NCBI RefSeq assembly: GCF_030867095.1
Contig: NC_081829.1
Coordinates: 49,225,036-49,289,035 of the forward strand
DNA: 64,000 nt
Reading direction: 5' to 3'
Origin: Alligator mississippiensis
Taxonomy: Eukaryota; Chordata; Crocodylia; Alligatoridae
A program made the translations under genes and the position numbers. Shown piece after piece: positions 13,322 to 26,002 of this stretch. How positions within the stretch are numbered: position 1 is the first letter of the stretch; every line of letters starts with the position of its first letter. The notes below the pieces were generated by a model, which saw only the letters and a program-made list of their open reading frames with translations, did no database searches and was not told the DNA's origin.

Positions 13322-14326
13322 GAAACCTTAGGGAAACAGTAAGTCAGGAGCATATGAATCCAAAATACAGCAAATTCAATGCTGTCCATCACTTGTTACA
13401 TACAGTTTTGCCTGTAAAGTTTCTTTTCCTTCCCCCAACTATCAGAACACAAAGGGCTACCTAACTTAACTAAATCCAAGGAAACTTCTTTTTTATTAGA
13501 TTTTTACTTTAAGGAAAATAGAATACACCCATAAAAGTACGTTGTATAGGCTGATTATTCTAATTTTTCTGACCATATTTTGAGAACATTTTAAAACCAG
13601 AAGCAAGCATTTGAATGCCAAGTTGCCCAATTTTTCCTACGTCAAAAGAAAATGGCTCATCCAAGGCAACCTACCCTGGTATTCTACCTACAATGAATAA
13701 AAATTAGTCTGTTTGCCCCCTGCCCCACCATTAATTTATGGAGGATATTCTAGTTTTTAATTTCTGTGTCTTCCTAATTGATACTGTTTATCATTGTAAC
13801 ACAGAGAAAGTTATAAAAAAAAAAGAAAAACTTCAAATTACAAACACACAATTTCCATATCCTTAGTTGACTGATTTGAAAGATATAGATCCTGATTTAA
13901 CACACTGATGTTATGCATTTATTTAACTCCATTTCCCCATGACCAGCCACCAATTTTTATAACTTACCCATTAAAAGATATTAGATGCATTTACATATTT
14001 TGTTGTGTAGTCTGTAACCACTTTATGTGTATTTAAAAAAAAATCTTCAAATATATCTTCAAACTACTGCATCAGGAAAATGTTAATTAATCCCCCTGTG
14101 CACTTCATATTATAATACCCTGAGTTCAGTCTAATCAACACATATAATTTCAGTAAGATTTCACTGTCCAATGCATATAAATCAGTCTTATACTAGTGCA
14201 AAAACAGTGTAGTCAAAGGATTTAAGCCAAAGCCAAAAAAGAGAGAACTTCCTTTCAAAATACAAATATTTTACTATTGAAAACACTAAGACCAGAGAAC
14301 AGAACAACAATTTCTGTATTGCACCC
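13322..14326. other. RTKN2 intron 10 sequence between LTR-like elements
   Basis: AT-rich, with no exon or repeat recognised. Confidence 0.4.
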
Positions 14327-15166
14327 TGTAACAGGGGCTCAGGAGGGAGCCCTGTTACTGAGGCAGGATCAGGCAAGATTGACCCAACGATGCCCCCCGC
14401 CAGGTGGAGGTAATCACTTACCCAGGGCAGGGCAGGGCAGGGCAGGGCAGGGTGGATTAGTCTGCCATGGACAGTATATATCCGGCAGCGGGGCATATGC
14501 ATTTTGCCTCTGGGCATAAGAGAAAAGTGCAGGGCAACTGAAGCCCCAGATGGAGAGAGTGAGAGATGAGTAACCCACCTGGTGACCTGGGAAAGTGTCA
14601 AGATCGCAGGACTCAAGACAAGCTACTTACCTTGAGGTTCCCGCCACTCTGGTGAGTGTGGGAAGAGCCGGGGTTCCATTGAACTGCTTGGCGGGGGAAC
14701 CCCGAGTAGAGAGAGACCCCCCTGGATGATGGGCAGACAGGGGGATCGCATGTAAGCCCTGGCCTTGACCCCAGGACTTCTACAATGCCAAGAGTGGCAG
14801 CGTGAGAGGCGGAGAAGCATCCGAGACTGCTCCCAGATGCGAGAGACATGGGGAACGCACCTCACTAACAAGACAATTAGCAGTAAGAATGGGAAGTGCT
14901 ACATTGTATCTGTGAGGCATCTGGCCCTGAGCTAACTTATTGGCAGCTCAGATGCACCTCACTAATGAAGTAATTAGCAAAGCTACTGTTACTGAGCCAT
15001 TCCTCCACTAGAAAATAAAAACTACACTGTGAGCATGTGTTATCTGGGTGGCGTCATTGATTCTTAGCTCTAAAAGGACACTGATACATTCTACATTTTC
15101 TTTCGATCCAAGTCGTGGCAGGCGAGTTCAGAAGAAGGTGGAGCTAGGATCACTCACCCGCTCACA
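14327..15166 (+). mobile_element. Putative solo LTR (TGTAACAGGG family)
   Basis: Starts TGTAACAGGGGC with a self-complementary ccctgttac shortly after. It has a gggca pentamer run near 14425, a tatata box near 14475, and AATAAA near 15013. The left flank is caccc, and caccc follows a CA at 15166, giving a possible 5-bp duplication. The right edge is less certain than the left. Confidence 0.5.
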
Positions 15167-15898
15167 CACCCATCTTCTCATTTAACCCTTGGGCACAAAA
15201 GCTGCACCTGCCACTGAGAAGGTACCAGTGAAACTGAGTCATCTTTGATTTCTCAGTTCTATAAAATGAAGAATTCCAACACTGCACAAGAACTAAGTGT
15301 TCAGTGGTATCATAATCACATCCAGTTAAGTCCAAGTCATTACAGAACCTTTTCTATTTGCAAGGATTGATCAAATATTGTTTCCAATACACTGTTCAGG
15401 CCTTCCATCAAGTCAGCACTCAAAATCTCCTCTAATTATTCTTACCAAAAAGATGCTGTTTTCAGGATTCTATAAGAGTATTTCTTTATTTACTACAAAT
15501 GAGGGAAGGATGGTGAGATTCCACCAACACTTGGAAAGGTACTGGTGTTCCAAAGAAGTTAACTAGACCAATCACTTCTGACCAATCACTTCAGGATCCC
15601 CTTCCCCACTTTTCCTTGCTCCTGCCCCAACACGCACCATTAAGTAGTCCAAACTTCTATTCTGACTTCCTAAGGAATTCCATACTGGACATTTCTGGGC
15701 ACATTAGAATTAATAAAAGAAGTTAAAGATTACAGAGGACTGAGCCATAGTACAATAAACTCATCAGGCAAATACTTCTATCTTTCCTGTTATAAATGAC
15801 AGGATTGTGATGAAATTTCAGTTCAGATTGTTTAATGTTTCATTTGATGTTACATAATAACCACTTGGAGGACAATGCTGCCAAAACTGCTTACTTAT

Positions 15899-16061
15899 TA
15901 AAATCATTGAAATGCTGCCAAAAAGCTTCCATCCACTTATGAAGTTCTTCCCTATTGTCAGCTGCAAAAATTTGAGTCACAGCCTCTCCAGCCACAGGAT
16001 TAATAATAGAAAAATTATGAGTTTTCTTGGAATCCTTATGCACAGCACGGATTGTGTTTTC
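15899..16061 (-). CDS. RTKN2: RTKN2 exon 10 (C-terminal half of PH domain), donor mutated
   Basis: The acceptor cattcttag is followed by 54 open codons: ENTIRAVHKDSKK, HNFSIINPVAGEAVTQIF, then HKWMEAFWQHFNDF. This is the end of the RTKN2 PH domain, including the invariant Trp of its C-terminal helix. Phase requires the exon to stop after ...GATTTTA, where the next two bases should be GT. The sequence has AT (ATAAGT, 15893..15898). A usable GTAAGC lies four bases further on; splicing there would add four bases and shift the frame into exon 11. The coding part is intact; the splice site is not. Confidence 0.88.
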
Positions 16062-18258
16062 CTAAGAATGATGATAAAATAGACAGACTAGTAATCAATT
16101 ATTGCTGCACCGAGTCACAAATCTTCTGCTCAGCATTAGTAGCAGGTATGTACCACAGCTGACATGACACTTGTCAACTGGTCTGTTAATCCAATACAAA
16201 TTTACTTTTTTATCAAATGTAAACAGAATAAAGGCAATATGAATTATTTTCTCATATATTAAAGGTGAGAGAAGGAAGTAACATAAAAGATAAAGGAATA
16301 GAACAGAACTGATACAGAAGAGATAAGAAGTTACATTGGGTATACATGCTGTAAGCACTTATTCCATAAAAAAGTCATCCCATGAGGCTCATCTTTCTTC
16401 AGATTAGTTTGGTAACTAGTTTAATACAAGTTATTCCATTTCTCTGACTTGAATTTCTGGTCAACTGCATTCAATAAAGATTATTTAGTTTTCCTACTTT
16501 TGTGCTGGAAGCCACTTTTGACTGCAGTTACATATTCTAATTTGATATCTATTTTAGTTTAGTTTCAGTAAAAGCAGGTCACTTTCCTAATACCATAATA
16601 ATAGAAGCTTAAAAAGGAAGTGACCCAATCCAAGTTTAAAGAAATGTTGTAGAAGAAATGTTGTACCCACACATCTGTACTGGAACAAGTTTCCAACATT
16701 CCAACATTCAGAAATTTAAACTTTGAATTCAAACCCACAATTCTTATTATTTTGTTATCCTGACAATAATCAAGTTGCTACTTCAAAAACATATACATTT
16801 GTATAAGTGCTTTATTTAATGAGTTCTAGCTAGACTTGATTAAAATACTCTATCCTGAACTATGTTACAGCATTACTCTATCCAAGGCTTTATTCACTTT
16901 TCGGGGACGTGACTAAATTCGTTTTATCATCTAAAGTAGACTGAATTCTATTTTAATCATATCTGTGTCCCCTGATATGGTGTTACTACAGTGAAACATA
17001 GTACTTTCTGCAATCTGACTGAACAAAAGCCAGGTTACCTTAAGTACTTTTTCAGTGTAAGATATGGTAATATTTTAAAAATTCAAAATCTTGTGATGTT
17101 CATGGTATAATATCCTAACACAGACCTTGATAGTAGAGCCACTTTTTATTGCACACACACATTCAATGAAATTAAATAAAGCCATTAACTACCTCATTTA
17201 AAGGGATGTGGGGAAGAGAAAGAGAGAGGAGAGAGAGAGAAGACATTCTCTTATTTACACATATATCACTTCAAAACTGATTGAACAAGTCATTGTGGTT
17301 CACTCCACAGAACCCATTTCAACCTAATGTCAAACACCTGTTAGAAATATCAAATGTATACCTACAGAAATTAAGCTACATACTTTGTCCTGTGGGGATA
17401 AATCTAGTGCTAATACTCTGAAAAACAATTATTCTACAGAACATTCTCCAGATTTTTAAATGCATTACTGAGGTAACTATATGAAATACTAACAGCTGCT
17501 TGAAGCATATCTGATGGATTTGCTCATTTAAATTCTTCTGTCTAAAAATAGGAGATAAAGTAATTCATCCATAAGTGCTGTATATCCCATTAACTTGGGT
17601 AACCATAGATACCAGCCAAAAATTAAATCAAATAGATTAACATTTGACAGGTAAGAACTTCAAGCATACCATAGACAGAAGTTTATTTAATGATGTTTGC
17701 TGCAAGTTTTACCCCACAAATATGTTATCATTCAAAGGAGATAAATCCTCATGCAACAATCTATACCTAACACTTGAATATTTCAGAAATGATATAAGAT
17801 ATCATTAGAGTAATGGGCTGATGAGCTTACTAAGCAGCAAGGCATTACACAACATGCCTCTCTTCATTAACAAAAAATTATAATATAAAGTACTATGTTA
17901 TAATACAACAGTGCCCTGACCTTTGACAGCATTATAGCAGTTGAATCAACTATGCTTACAGCTACTGTAAAAAAATAAATAAATAAAAGTCAGAACCAGC
18001 ATGTTGATTAAGCTCAGTGTTTCTACTGTAGGCAGCCTTGTGGAATTGTCATTGCTCCTTTTCTGAGATGAGGGCAGTGCTCTGATCTAAGTGCATAAGA
18101 AGAATTTTTGGAGGGGTGCAATACTAAAGAGAATGGATAGATTTCATAAATTAAAACTTCAAATTCCCTCTTCCACTGCCCCAATCCCAAGCATCTCTGC
18201 CTGATAATACCCACCCCTCCACTCTGTCCCACAGGAAACTTCACTTTGGTTAAGTTAG
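16062..18258. other. RTKN2 intron sequence, no exon found
   Basis: AT-rich with a short GA-rich tract near 17216..17245. I looked for the N-terminal PH-domain exons on the minus strand and saw none. Confidence 0.4.
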
Positions 18259-18464
18259 CGTAGGCAAACTTTTCCAGCTGCGAGCCAGAATGACCCACCC
18301 TAGGTCAGAGGGGGTCAGCCCTGGCACTTGTCCCTATGGAGACATGAAGGGAGTATCTGCAATCAAAGCCCCTGCCCCCAAATTTTGCTGAAACCCCATG
18401 GGTCAGATCCAGTGGTAGGGTGGGCCAGATTTGATCCACAGGCTGTAGATTGCTGGCCCCTGTG
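18259..18464. mobile_element. hAT-like MITE
   Basis: Left end cgtaggcaaacttttccag and right end gattgctggcccctgtg are inverted hAT-type ends. Flanks taagttag and ttaggtag agree at six of eight positions. Confidence 0.55.
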
Positions 18465-19489
18465 TTAGGTAGTTCAAATAAAAGGAACCTTCCACTGAAG
18501 AGAAGTGGGACCAGTTCCTCCAAACAGTCATTCCTGCCCCCTCCCCTCTCAAAGAACAATGGAGTTGAAAAAGGCATATTTCAAAATAACCAAAGCTACT
18601 TACAATTCTGAAATCAAGATCACACATTCAATAGTTTAGAAAACAACTCTATATACTATGATTATGATTAAACAAAGCTTACCACTTACGACAAGCTGCT
18701 TTTAAATCACTTTAGCCCCAATTCAAAACAAAACAGTCTATTTGCATGATGTCATGTTTCCATCTTTGTTTCAGATTGGCAAAGAGGTATCATTAGACTT
18801 AAAACAGTGCTGTTCAAACTTGTTAATAGCAAAGATCACATCTTCCTCATGAGCCCATGGCTACTCTGCCTCTGGCTTGCATCATCATCATATGAATTAC
18901 ATCCCCACCCATATGTAATTATATAGCATCCATGTGTGAACTACAGCAAGTACAGAACTAAGTAGAAGAGCTATATTGGGAAACATATGTATTTTTAGAA
19001 GTCTTTAATTTAATACAGCAGCCAGAAAGAAGAGGAAGGAGCCAGCACCACACAACCAGCCAACCTTCCAAGGAGCACCAGCGGGCTATGAAGCATAGTT
19101 TCATAACCACTCAATTTCAACATTTGTGTTACAGGGCTCACCAAGTGGGATCTGGATATTATAACTGCTTCCCATTCACAAATCCACAAATTCTTTTAAG
19201 CAATTGTAGATCTGGCTTAAGCAATATTACTTGGGATATTATAAAGAGAGTAGATCTGCAAACAGTTAGCTGATCTGTGCCTTCCCGACATAATTACAAC
19301 TTTTTTGTACATCTTGCCTACCCCTTTATTCAGGTAGGAAGACAATAGATGCTATATAGAGGTGACACAGAACATGGCCACAGTCAAGGCTGCAAAAAAG
19401 GAATCAACCCCTCTAGAATGATTATAAGCTTTTTAACCCTGAGATCTCAAAGTGTGGTTACCTTTTCAGAAGGACAAGGAAATTGCTGT

Positions 19490-19695
19490 GTGTTAAAAAA
19501 TAATTCAATTTCTGAAATAGAAGGAGATATGAAAAGGACTGGATAAACACCCACCAAAAAACAGCAGTCAGCCACAGGTAGTGAAAAAAAAATTGTTGCC
19601 TCAGGCTAAACACCTTATGTAGATTTATAACAATCTCAGCTTGCAGGAAATAATGTTGGTAGGCGGAAAATAAGGGATTCAAAAGATGGTGCTCT
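19490..19695. repeat. Left copy of a roughly 190-bp direct repeat flanking a LINE
   Basis: Matches 21296..21485 (shared blocks gaaggagatat, ggataaac, accttatgtagattta-type sequence, aacaatctcag, ggaaaataaggga). The two copies bracket the LINE fragment. Confidence 0.75.
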
Positions 19696-19702
19696 ACTGT
19701 CA

Positions 19703-21290
19703 ACAAAATTGCCCCTCTCAAATCATGCAAACACTGTCACTTTGTATAAAAATAAGGGCGACTGCAACAACTACAGAGGTATCTCGCTACGTATAGCAGG
19801 AAAAGCCTTTGCAAGGGTCATCTTGGTGTGCCTACAACAGCTGGCGAGTTGTGTCTACCTGGAATCTCAGTGCGGATTCAGGACTGGAAGATCAACCCTA
19901 GACATGATATTCTCCCTGCGTCAACTTCAAAAAAAATGCAGAGAGAAAAACCGACTATTCAAAGATTTAACCAAAGCATTTCACACTGTCAGCACAGCAG
20001 GTCGACTTGCAGTCCTACAAAATGCCCACCAATTCTGTTAAGTGTTATATGTTCCTTCTATGACAACATGAAAGCAACTGTTCAGTTTGATTGGTCTACA
20101 TTGGACAGCTTTGAGATGAAAAGTGGAGTGAAGCAAGGATGTGTTCTTGCCCCTACACTCTTTGGAATCTTCTTCTTGGTACTCCTGAACTGTATGTTTA
20201 AAGATATGGTAAGGTGGAGTGTATCTTCACACAAGATCAGATAGGAAACTCTTCAACCTGTCACAACTCAAGGCAAAGACTAAAGTTAGAAAGATGCTTA
20301 TCAAGGAGCTTCTATGCACCAATGATGCTGCCCTTACAGCCCACAATGAAGACCTACTATAAGAACTCAAGGATCGCCTTTCAAGAGTTTGTCAGGCATT
20401 TGCTCTCACTATCAGCATAAAGAAAACAGTTGTACTAGGACAGGGAGTTCCACAAAATCCATCAATTACCCTTAATGAGAACCAGCTAGTAGTCCAAAAG
20501 TTCAGCTATCTAGGTTCTACAGTGACCACCAACCTCTCACTGGATGAAGAAGTTAATGTTCACATAGGAAAGGTTTCCACCACCTTCAGCAGACTAACTA
20601 AAAGAGTATGGAACAACTGAAAGCTTACCATCAAGACTAAAATGCTAGTGTACAAAGCTTGTGTACTCTGCACTCTCATGTATCGTGGGGAAACATGGAC
20701 AACTTACACATATCAAGAAAAATGGTTAAATAGCTTCTACCTGCACTGTTTACACTGCATACTCAACGTTAAACTGAAGTACCTCCACATTGGTAACTTT
20801 CTTGCAAAGGGCAAATTTACCAAGTGTGACAGCCCTACTCAGACAGAGATGACTGCACTGGCTAGGCCATCTGAGCAGATTGGAAGATAGACGTATACCC
20901 AATGACATGCTATACGGGAAACTATTGGAGGGAACAAGAACAACAGGATGCCCTAAGCTTTGTTATAAAGACACATGCAAGTGAGGCATGAAGGCATTTG
21001 GAATTGATCCTGATCCATGGGAAACCTTGGCGAGCAATTGGAATAAGTGGCATAATTTTCTCCACCAGGGCATTAAAGCCCATGACAGGAATTGGTTCCA
21101 ACAGCTTGAAAAGAAAAGAGTCTGTAGGAAGCAAGCAGCTCCCAAACCACCCAACCATGACACACACATTTGCAGCCACTGCCACAGATGATGCAATCTT
21201 AGATTGAACTATTCAGTCACATGAGACACTGCAAACCATGTACATCACAGGCTGCAATAACCACTGTTTCACAGATGAAAGGATGCCATT
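19703..21290 (+). mobile_element. Degenerate non-LTR retrotransposon, reverse transcriptase C-terminal half
   Basis: Broken frames encode a reverse transcriptase of a family unlike CR1. In order they give CNNYRGISLRIAGKAFARV, SQCGFRTGRSTLDMIF and RQLQKKCREKN; then a DLTKAFHTVS palm motif; then SGVKQGCVLAPTLFGIFF; and finally a C-terminal Cys/His end with HICSHCHR (about 21165..21190). The FADD active-site region is destroyed and several frameshifts separate the pieces. It is 5' truncated. The clade is uncertain. Confidence 0.8.
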
Positions 21291-21295
21291 GATTA

Positions 21296-21485
21296 ATAAA
21301 AAATTCCACTCTTGAAATGGAAGGAGATATAAAAAGTGTTGGATAAACAGCCACCAAAAAGTAGTAGCCAGCCTCAGGTAGTGAAACAAAATTGCCTCAA
21401 ACTTAATACTTTATGTAGACTTATAACAATCTCAGTTTACAGAAAATGATGTTCGTAGGTGGAAAATAAGGGAGTCAGAAGATGT
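21296..21485. repeat. Right copy of the roughly 190-bp direct repeat
   Basis: Pair of 19490..19695. It begins just after a short A-rich stretch (aataaaaaa) at the 3' end of the LINE. Confidence 0.75.
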
Positions 21486-21733
21486 TTGTTTACAAAGGAA
21501 CATGTCACTCATCTAGGCAGCAGAGGGTGGCAAGGGGAAGCCAGAAGGGCTAGCAAGGCCCCCTGCCCCCTCCCAAAACTGGGGACTGCCCATTTGGGGA
21601 AAAGGCAGAGAGTGGTGGTTGCTCTTCCCCTCAACTCCATGTTTTCCACCCCTCATACCTTCCTAGGACTGGGGCCACCCCAGCCTGAGGAAGACATGGA
21701 GCCTTCTTCCCCAGCTCCACTCATCCTAGTCCC

Positions 21734-22451
21734 TGTCGGGGCCAAGGGGCTGTGGCCAGCAGCCCAGGCACGTGGGCCGAGGAAGTTGGCACGGCGAACT
21801 AGAATTAGGCACAGACGCGTGGAGGTCGATTAAAGATTATTTTACTTACGCCGTAGATGGTCGCGGTGCAGGCAGGAAAACTTGCTTGAGTTGCAGTTAC
21901 AGACAAACACAAGTGGAGTTTGCTAGGCTCCACCAAAGACACACGAGCGGAGTTTGCTAGGCTCCGCAAAACAAACACGATGAGAGCTCTCTGAACAGAT
22001 ACGAGAGTCCAAGCTGTGACTCTCAATGAGCGCACAGGGCAGGGGTACATCGAGGGATCGGTTGGTGACGGGGAGAGACTCTTGATGGGTGATCAAACCA
22101 TCGGTCGGCTCCGAGACATGCGCAGAGTTTGCTAGGCTCTACCACGTGGCCCAGAGTTCTCCATGAGATGGATGCGGAGTCCTCCTAAATGAGGTCCTCC
22201 CCGGAGATCTCCGACCTGGGCAAAAACTGCTCAAGCCTCTTATATGGCTAGCAAGCCAATCACTAGCCGCCATGTGGGAATAATTTAGAAACAGCCAATA
22301 ATGGGGAACAAATTTGCATGCGAGTGGCGGGAACTCCTTTGCACCGGGGTTTTCTCTCTGCAGCTGAGAACTGCACCGTGCAAAGAAAGCTCCATGTGGC
22401 AGGAAATAATTCTGCAGTGCCGAAGTGCACACACAATCATGGGTCATGACA
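21734..22451 (-). mobile_element. Solo LTR of an endogenous retrovirus-like element
   Basis: 718 bp, TG...CA on the minus strand (TGTCATGACC to GGCCCCGACA), flanked by perfect 5-bp duplications gtccc (21729..21733 and 22452..22456). On the minus strand it carries a TATA box (catataagagg near 22237..22246) and nearby ATTGG/CCAAT motifs. Three copies of a palindromic block around gtttgctaggct lie at about 21917, 21947 and 22126. No internal retroviral genes are present, so it is a recombination product of a provirus. Confidence 0.82.
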
Positions 22452-24039
22452 GTCCCGAGTAAAAATTAAGCCAGGGGAATATGGTTAGAGGTGCAGTCTT
22501 CCAGGAGAAACTGTCCCAAAGTGATTTAACCCTGGTTGTTGCCATGTTATTTTTGTTATCTCTTGGGGTGGTCATTTTTGCTCAAAAAATAAAAAAGCTT
22601 CAATGTCTGTACACTCTTGATTTTTACCATGAGAACAGCAATTCAGGTAGAAACTGAATGGCTGTACCTGGCTGTTGTATTCAAACAGAAACTGTAACTC
22701 CTGTTAAGCCTGTGTTACAAAAACATCTCTGTTCAACAATGTTAGTACTTCAATCATATGAAGTTGAAGGAATGACTCTGATGTTAATGACCCCTTCAAG
22801 TTTTATTTCAAAGGAGAGAGGAATAATTCTATGGAAATTAATATCTATAGATAGTTTTCTGTGAGGTCTGGCCACTTTAAGAGAAGCTATTTCTGAAAGG
22901 ATAAGAAAAATCAACTCCCACACAAAAAATAAAAAATGCTATACATCTGAGCCACTGGAGCAGATTTTTAGCTAGATCATTACTTCAAGATGTTTTCTCT
23001 CAATTTTGTTTAAATTGTAATTGCATAACTAAGAGGCATGTTATAAATGAGTACTACAGGCTTCAGTTCTGTGTATTTAATAATTTGTTATGAAAGAAAG
23101 TCCTAGTACAGTAAAGAAATGTTTATTGGTGTTAGAAACTTTCCAGCTTTACTAGTAAGGCACTCAAACGTGCATACAAATTTGATTTTCCTTTAATATA
23201 AAATAAACAAGAATGCATTCTCTAACAATATGACATTTCCATGAGACAAAACTTGGATGTATGGATTTTACATGCACCCATTCTTCAGAAGCCACATGAA
23301 AATACATTTTAGTAAGTAGGAATAACAATAACTTAGAAGATAAAACAGAAATCACTTTAATAGAGCTTCTTTTTATTAGATCTTTAAAAAAAAACTTCTG
23401 AAAACTAGGAAATACAATCTGGGTCATGTCCTAAAATGATGACCTATGATTAAAAATTTTAAATATGGCTTAAAAGTCTCTACAATTTTTTTCATATACT
23501 TTAATTTTAAATATGCAAATTGTTCAATATTTTAATTATTTACCTATAGACACATTCAATTCTAAATAGAACATCTTCAAAGTAGCATAGAAATGGCATT
23601 TATGATACCACCATAAAGTACTAATTTACAAACCATGCAGAAGGAATTTATTATGGCTTTGTACAAAACTTTGAATCATTATTAGCAAAAGCATTTAATT
23701 TTAGTAAGCTAATAAATATGCCAGAATGACAGTTTCAGACTAAAAATGATGCCAAATAAAATGATGCAAAATTTTTAAAGTTTGTTTGCAGAAATCCTGT
23801 CATTTCAGAGATAACACTATTAGACTAGTGCCAAGATACTCTGCAGAATTTCATGGCCTTTCATCTATAACTTTAAAACTATGAAATTAAAGTTACTATT
23901 CTTCCTAAAAAAACACATTTTAATAACCTTTCTTTTCACTCTTTTTTCTATCCTTTAGCATGTAAATTGAGTTAACCAACTTCTAGTATAAGAGATGTAG
24001 CTTATGTCCATTGTTAAGAAATTAAATGCCACTCACTAG
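22452..24039. other. RTKN2 intron sequence, nothing recognised
   Basis: AT-rich with chance ORFs only. Confidence 0.4.
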
Positions 24040-24900
24040 AACATAAGGGGCGCGTACACAGATGCAAGCATGTGCGCTTGCAGCAGCTCAAATACAAGTG
24101 GTGCAAATTTGAGTCAGAGCTTTTTGCTTCAGAGCAGGTGCTCGGACACGCACTTTGTTGTGGAACAAATTGTGCCAATAGGGGCAAAATAACCCTGCCT
24201 GGCTCCTCCTGGATCTTCAGCCAGGGGGAGCTAGAGTCCAGGGCCAGCACCTGTGTTATCCCCAGCAGTATAAAAACCTACCCTGTCCTGGCCCCAGCAG
24301 TATAAAAAGCTGCCCTGGCAAGTAGCTCAGCGCTACTAGCTCTCAGGAGCTTGTGGGGCCCAGCCAATTGGTACCTGGGGACACTACCCCTTATGCCAGC
24401 TGGACTGCTGAAACAGCCCTGAGAGTTTCCTGCACCCTCTACCCACTGCAGCAGTGTGGCAGTGGGGGCTGCTATCTGGCTGTGACCTGCTGTGCACTTG
24501 CCAGACTCGGATGGGGAGTGCAGAGCCAGTAGAGGCATCTGCCCTTCTGGGCCAGCTGCCAGTGGACTGCAGTTGCAGGGTTGGCCTTTGTGCGGCACTA
24601 CTGCCATTTGTGCCCGCTGCCCGGCCATCTGGGCAGCTATCACCCGGAAGATGTTCCGGGTGTGGTGGTCTGCTTTGAACTATCAAAGCATGTCCTCCTG
24701 GCTCAATTTGTCCAGGAGGTCAGCCACAGCCAGATGGGTGCAAGGTGCCAGCTCTGAGCAGGCAGAGTCCTGCCACTGGCCTCCCTAGCAGGAATTTTGG
24801 TGTTCCCTATTGGAAAACTGAAAAATCCCTGATAAAAAAAATCCCAAAGTCACTCTGTAAAATACCCCAAAATCCATGTTCGTCCACAATTAAAACAAAA
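24040..24900. repeat. GC-rich interspersed repeat, unclassified
   Basis: Starts with ggggcgcgtacacagatgcaag. The core is GC-rich with a short tandem duplication containing cagcagtataaaaa twice (about 24268 and 24296). It ends in AT-rich sequence (aactgaaaaatccctgat) resembling the edges of the element at 62.2-63.5 kb, so it may be a relative. Confidence 0.4.
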
Positions 24901-25059
24901 GACCACTATAAAGACAGAGGCCAAGAGAGAGACAGTGATCAGTTGGACAATGTTTTATTGATATATGTTACAGTGTTAAGTCTCTCATAATAATAATAAA
25001 GTGAACTCTAAATACAGGTTTCATGAATTCATGAATACAAGTTTTGCTGCACTCCCACA

Positions 25060-25560
25060 GGGCAATGGCCCCCACACTAGGGGTTTGGCCCCCCCAACAG
25101 GGAGTTCAGCCCTGATACAAGGGGTACGGGCCCCCAACAGGGAGTTCAGCCCTGATACAAGGGTACATCCCCCCAGAGGGGGCCAAATGGCCCCCACAGG
25201 AGCTACCGCCCCCCTTGCAAGGCCCACCTGCCCCACCCAATTGCTGCCCCCCCCCCCCGGCCCCAGCCCCCACCATTTGCTGCAGCCCTCCCAATGGCCT
25301 CCGGTTGCCTCAGGGCATGGGCAGGGACCATGCCCTGCCCAGCTTTTTTAAACATCGATGTTTTTTTAGACCCCTGGATATCCAGGGGTCTAATTTTCTC
25401 CCTGCGCTACAAGTTTGTAGCGTGGGGAATATTTTTCTGTTCCCGCACGTGACTGTTACCCTGCCTCAAATGGGTTTAAGGTGGGGCAAGGAGAACATGC
25501 ATACTTGTGTGGCCGCGCCCAAAGGTTGCCATTATTAGGCCACTGTTTACCAGTATTCAC
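25060..25560. repeat. GC-rich repeat with a local duplication, paralogous to 36.0 kb
   Basis: A block of about 40 bp containing cagggagttcagccctgat occurs twice (near 25098 and 25137). The part from 25311 (cctcagggcatg, catgccctgccc, ccctggatatccagg, gtggggaat) matches 36020..36180. Family unknown. Confidence 0.6.
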
Positions 25561-25653
25561 CTTAAGAGAGCTGTTTCCCCAGCCTTGGAGTAAGATACCA
25601 GATGACAACATATCAAGATAAGAATATGCTAATGTTTTACCAGTTACCACTGA

Positions 25654-25866
25654 GTGTCAATTGTTCATGAAAAGACAACAAAAAAAGCCAGCTTTATTTT
25701 ACCTGATGATGAAGAAATCCCATCACCACATCGTCAGTCATGCAGGATGGTTGAACAACTAAACAGCAGCACATGCTTCCATACAAAGGAAGCCAGAAAG
25801 AAGATTCCTCTGAAAAAGTCACAACCATTGCCCATAAAGCCAGACAGTGATTTGTATATATTTTAA
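25654..25866 (+). pseudogene. Unrecognised ORF fragment, possible processed pseudogene or old exon
   Basis: Seventy open codons with unbiased, protein-like composition (KKASFILPDDEEIPSPHRQS, KKIPLKKSQPLPIKPDSD) ending at TAA. No ATG begins it and a TGA precedes it. A neighbouring frame upstream (ITTEC-like, QLFMKRQQKK) might be its frameshifted continuation. I do not recognise the protein and see no poly-A tail or splice sites. Confidence 0.25.
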
Positions 25867-26002
25867 CCTAAGAAACTTAGTAAACTAAGAGATAGAGCTC
25901 TTCACATAAAGCAAAGACTGAAAATAGGAGTTTCTTAGTATTGAACTTAACTGCGTACATTTTCATGCGTACATTTTGATTTTCACCAGGGTTGACTGTA
26001 GT

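Noticed and set aside
14188..14616. Minus-strand ORF of 142 codons
   Set aside because: Read from an LTR-like element including a gggca pentamer run; no recognisable protein.
15890..15899. U12-type AT-AC intron as an explanation of the AT donor after RTKN2 exon 10
   Set aside because: The sequence ATAAGT does not fit the U12 donor (ATATCC) and the acceptor is a normal pyrimidine tract plus cag.
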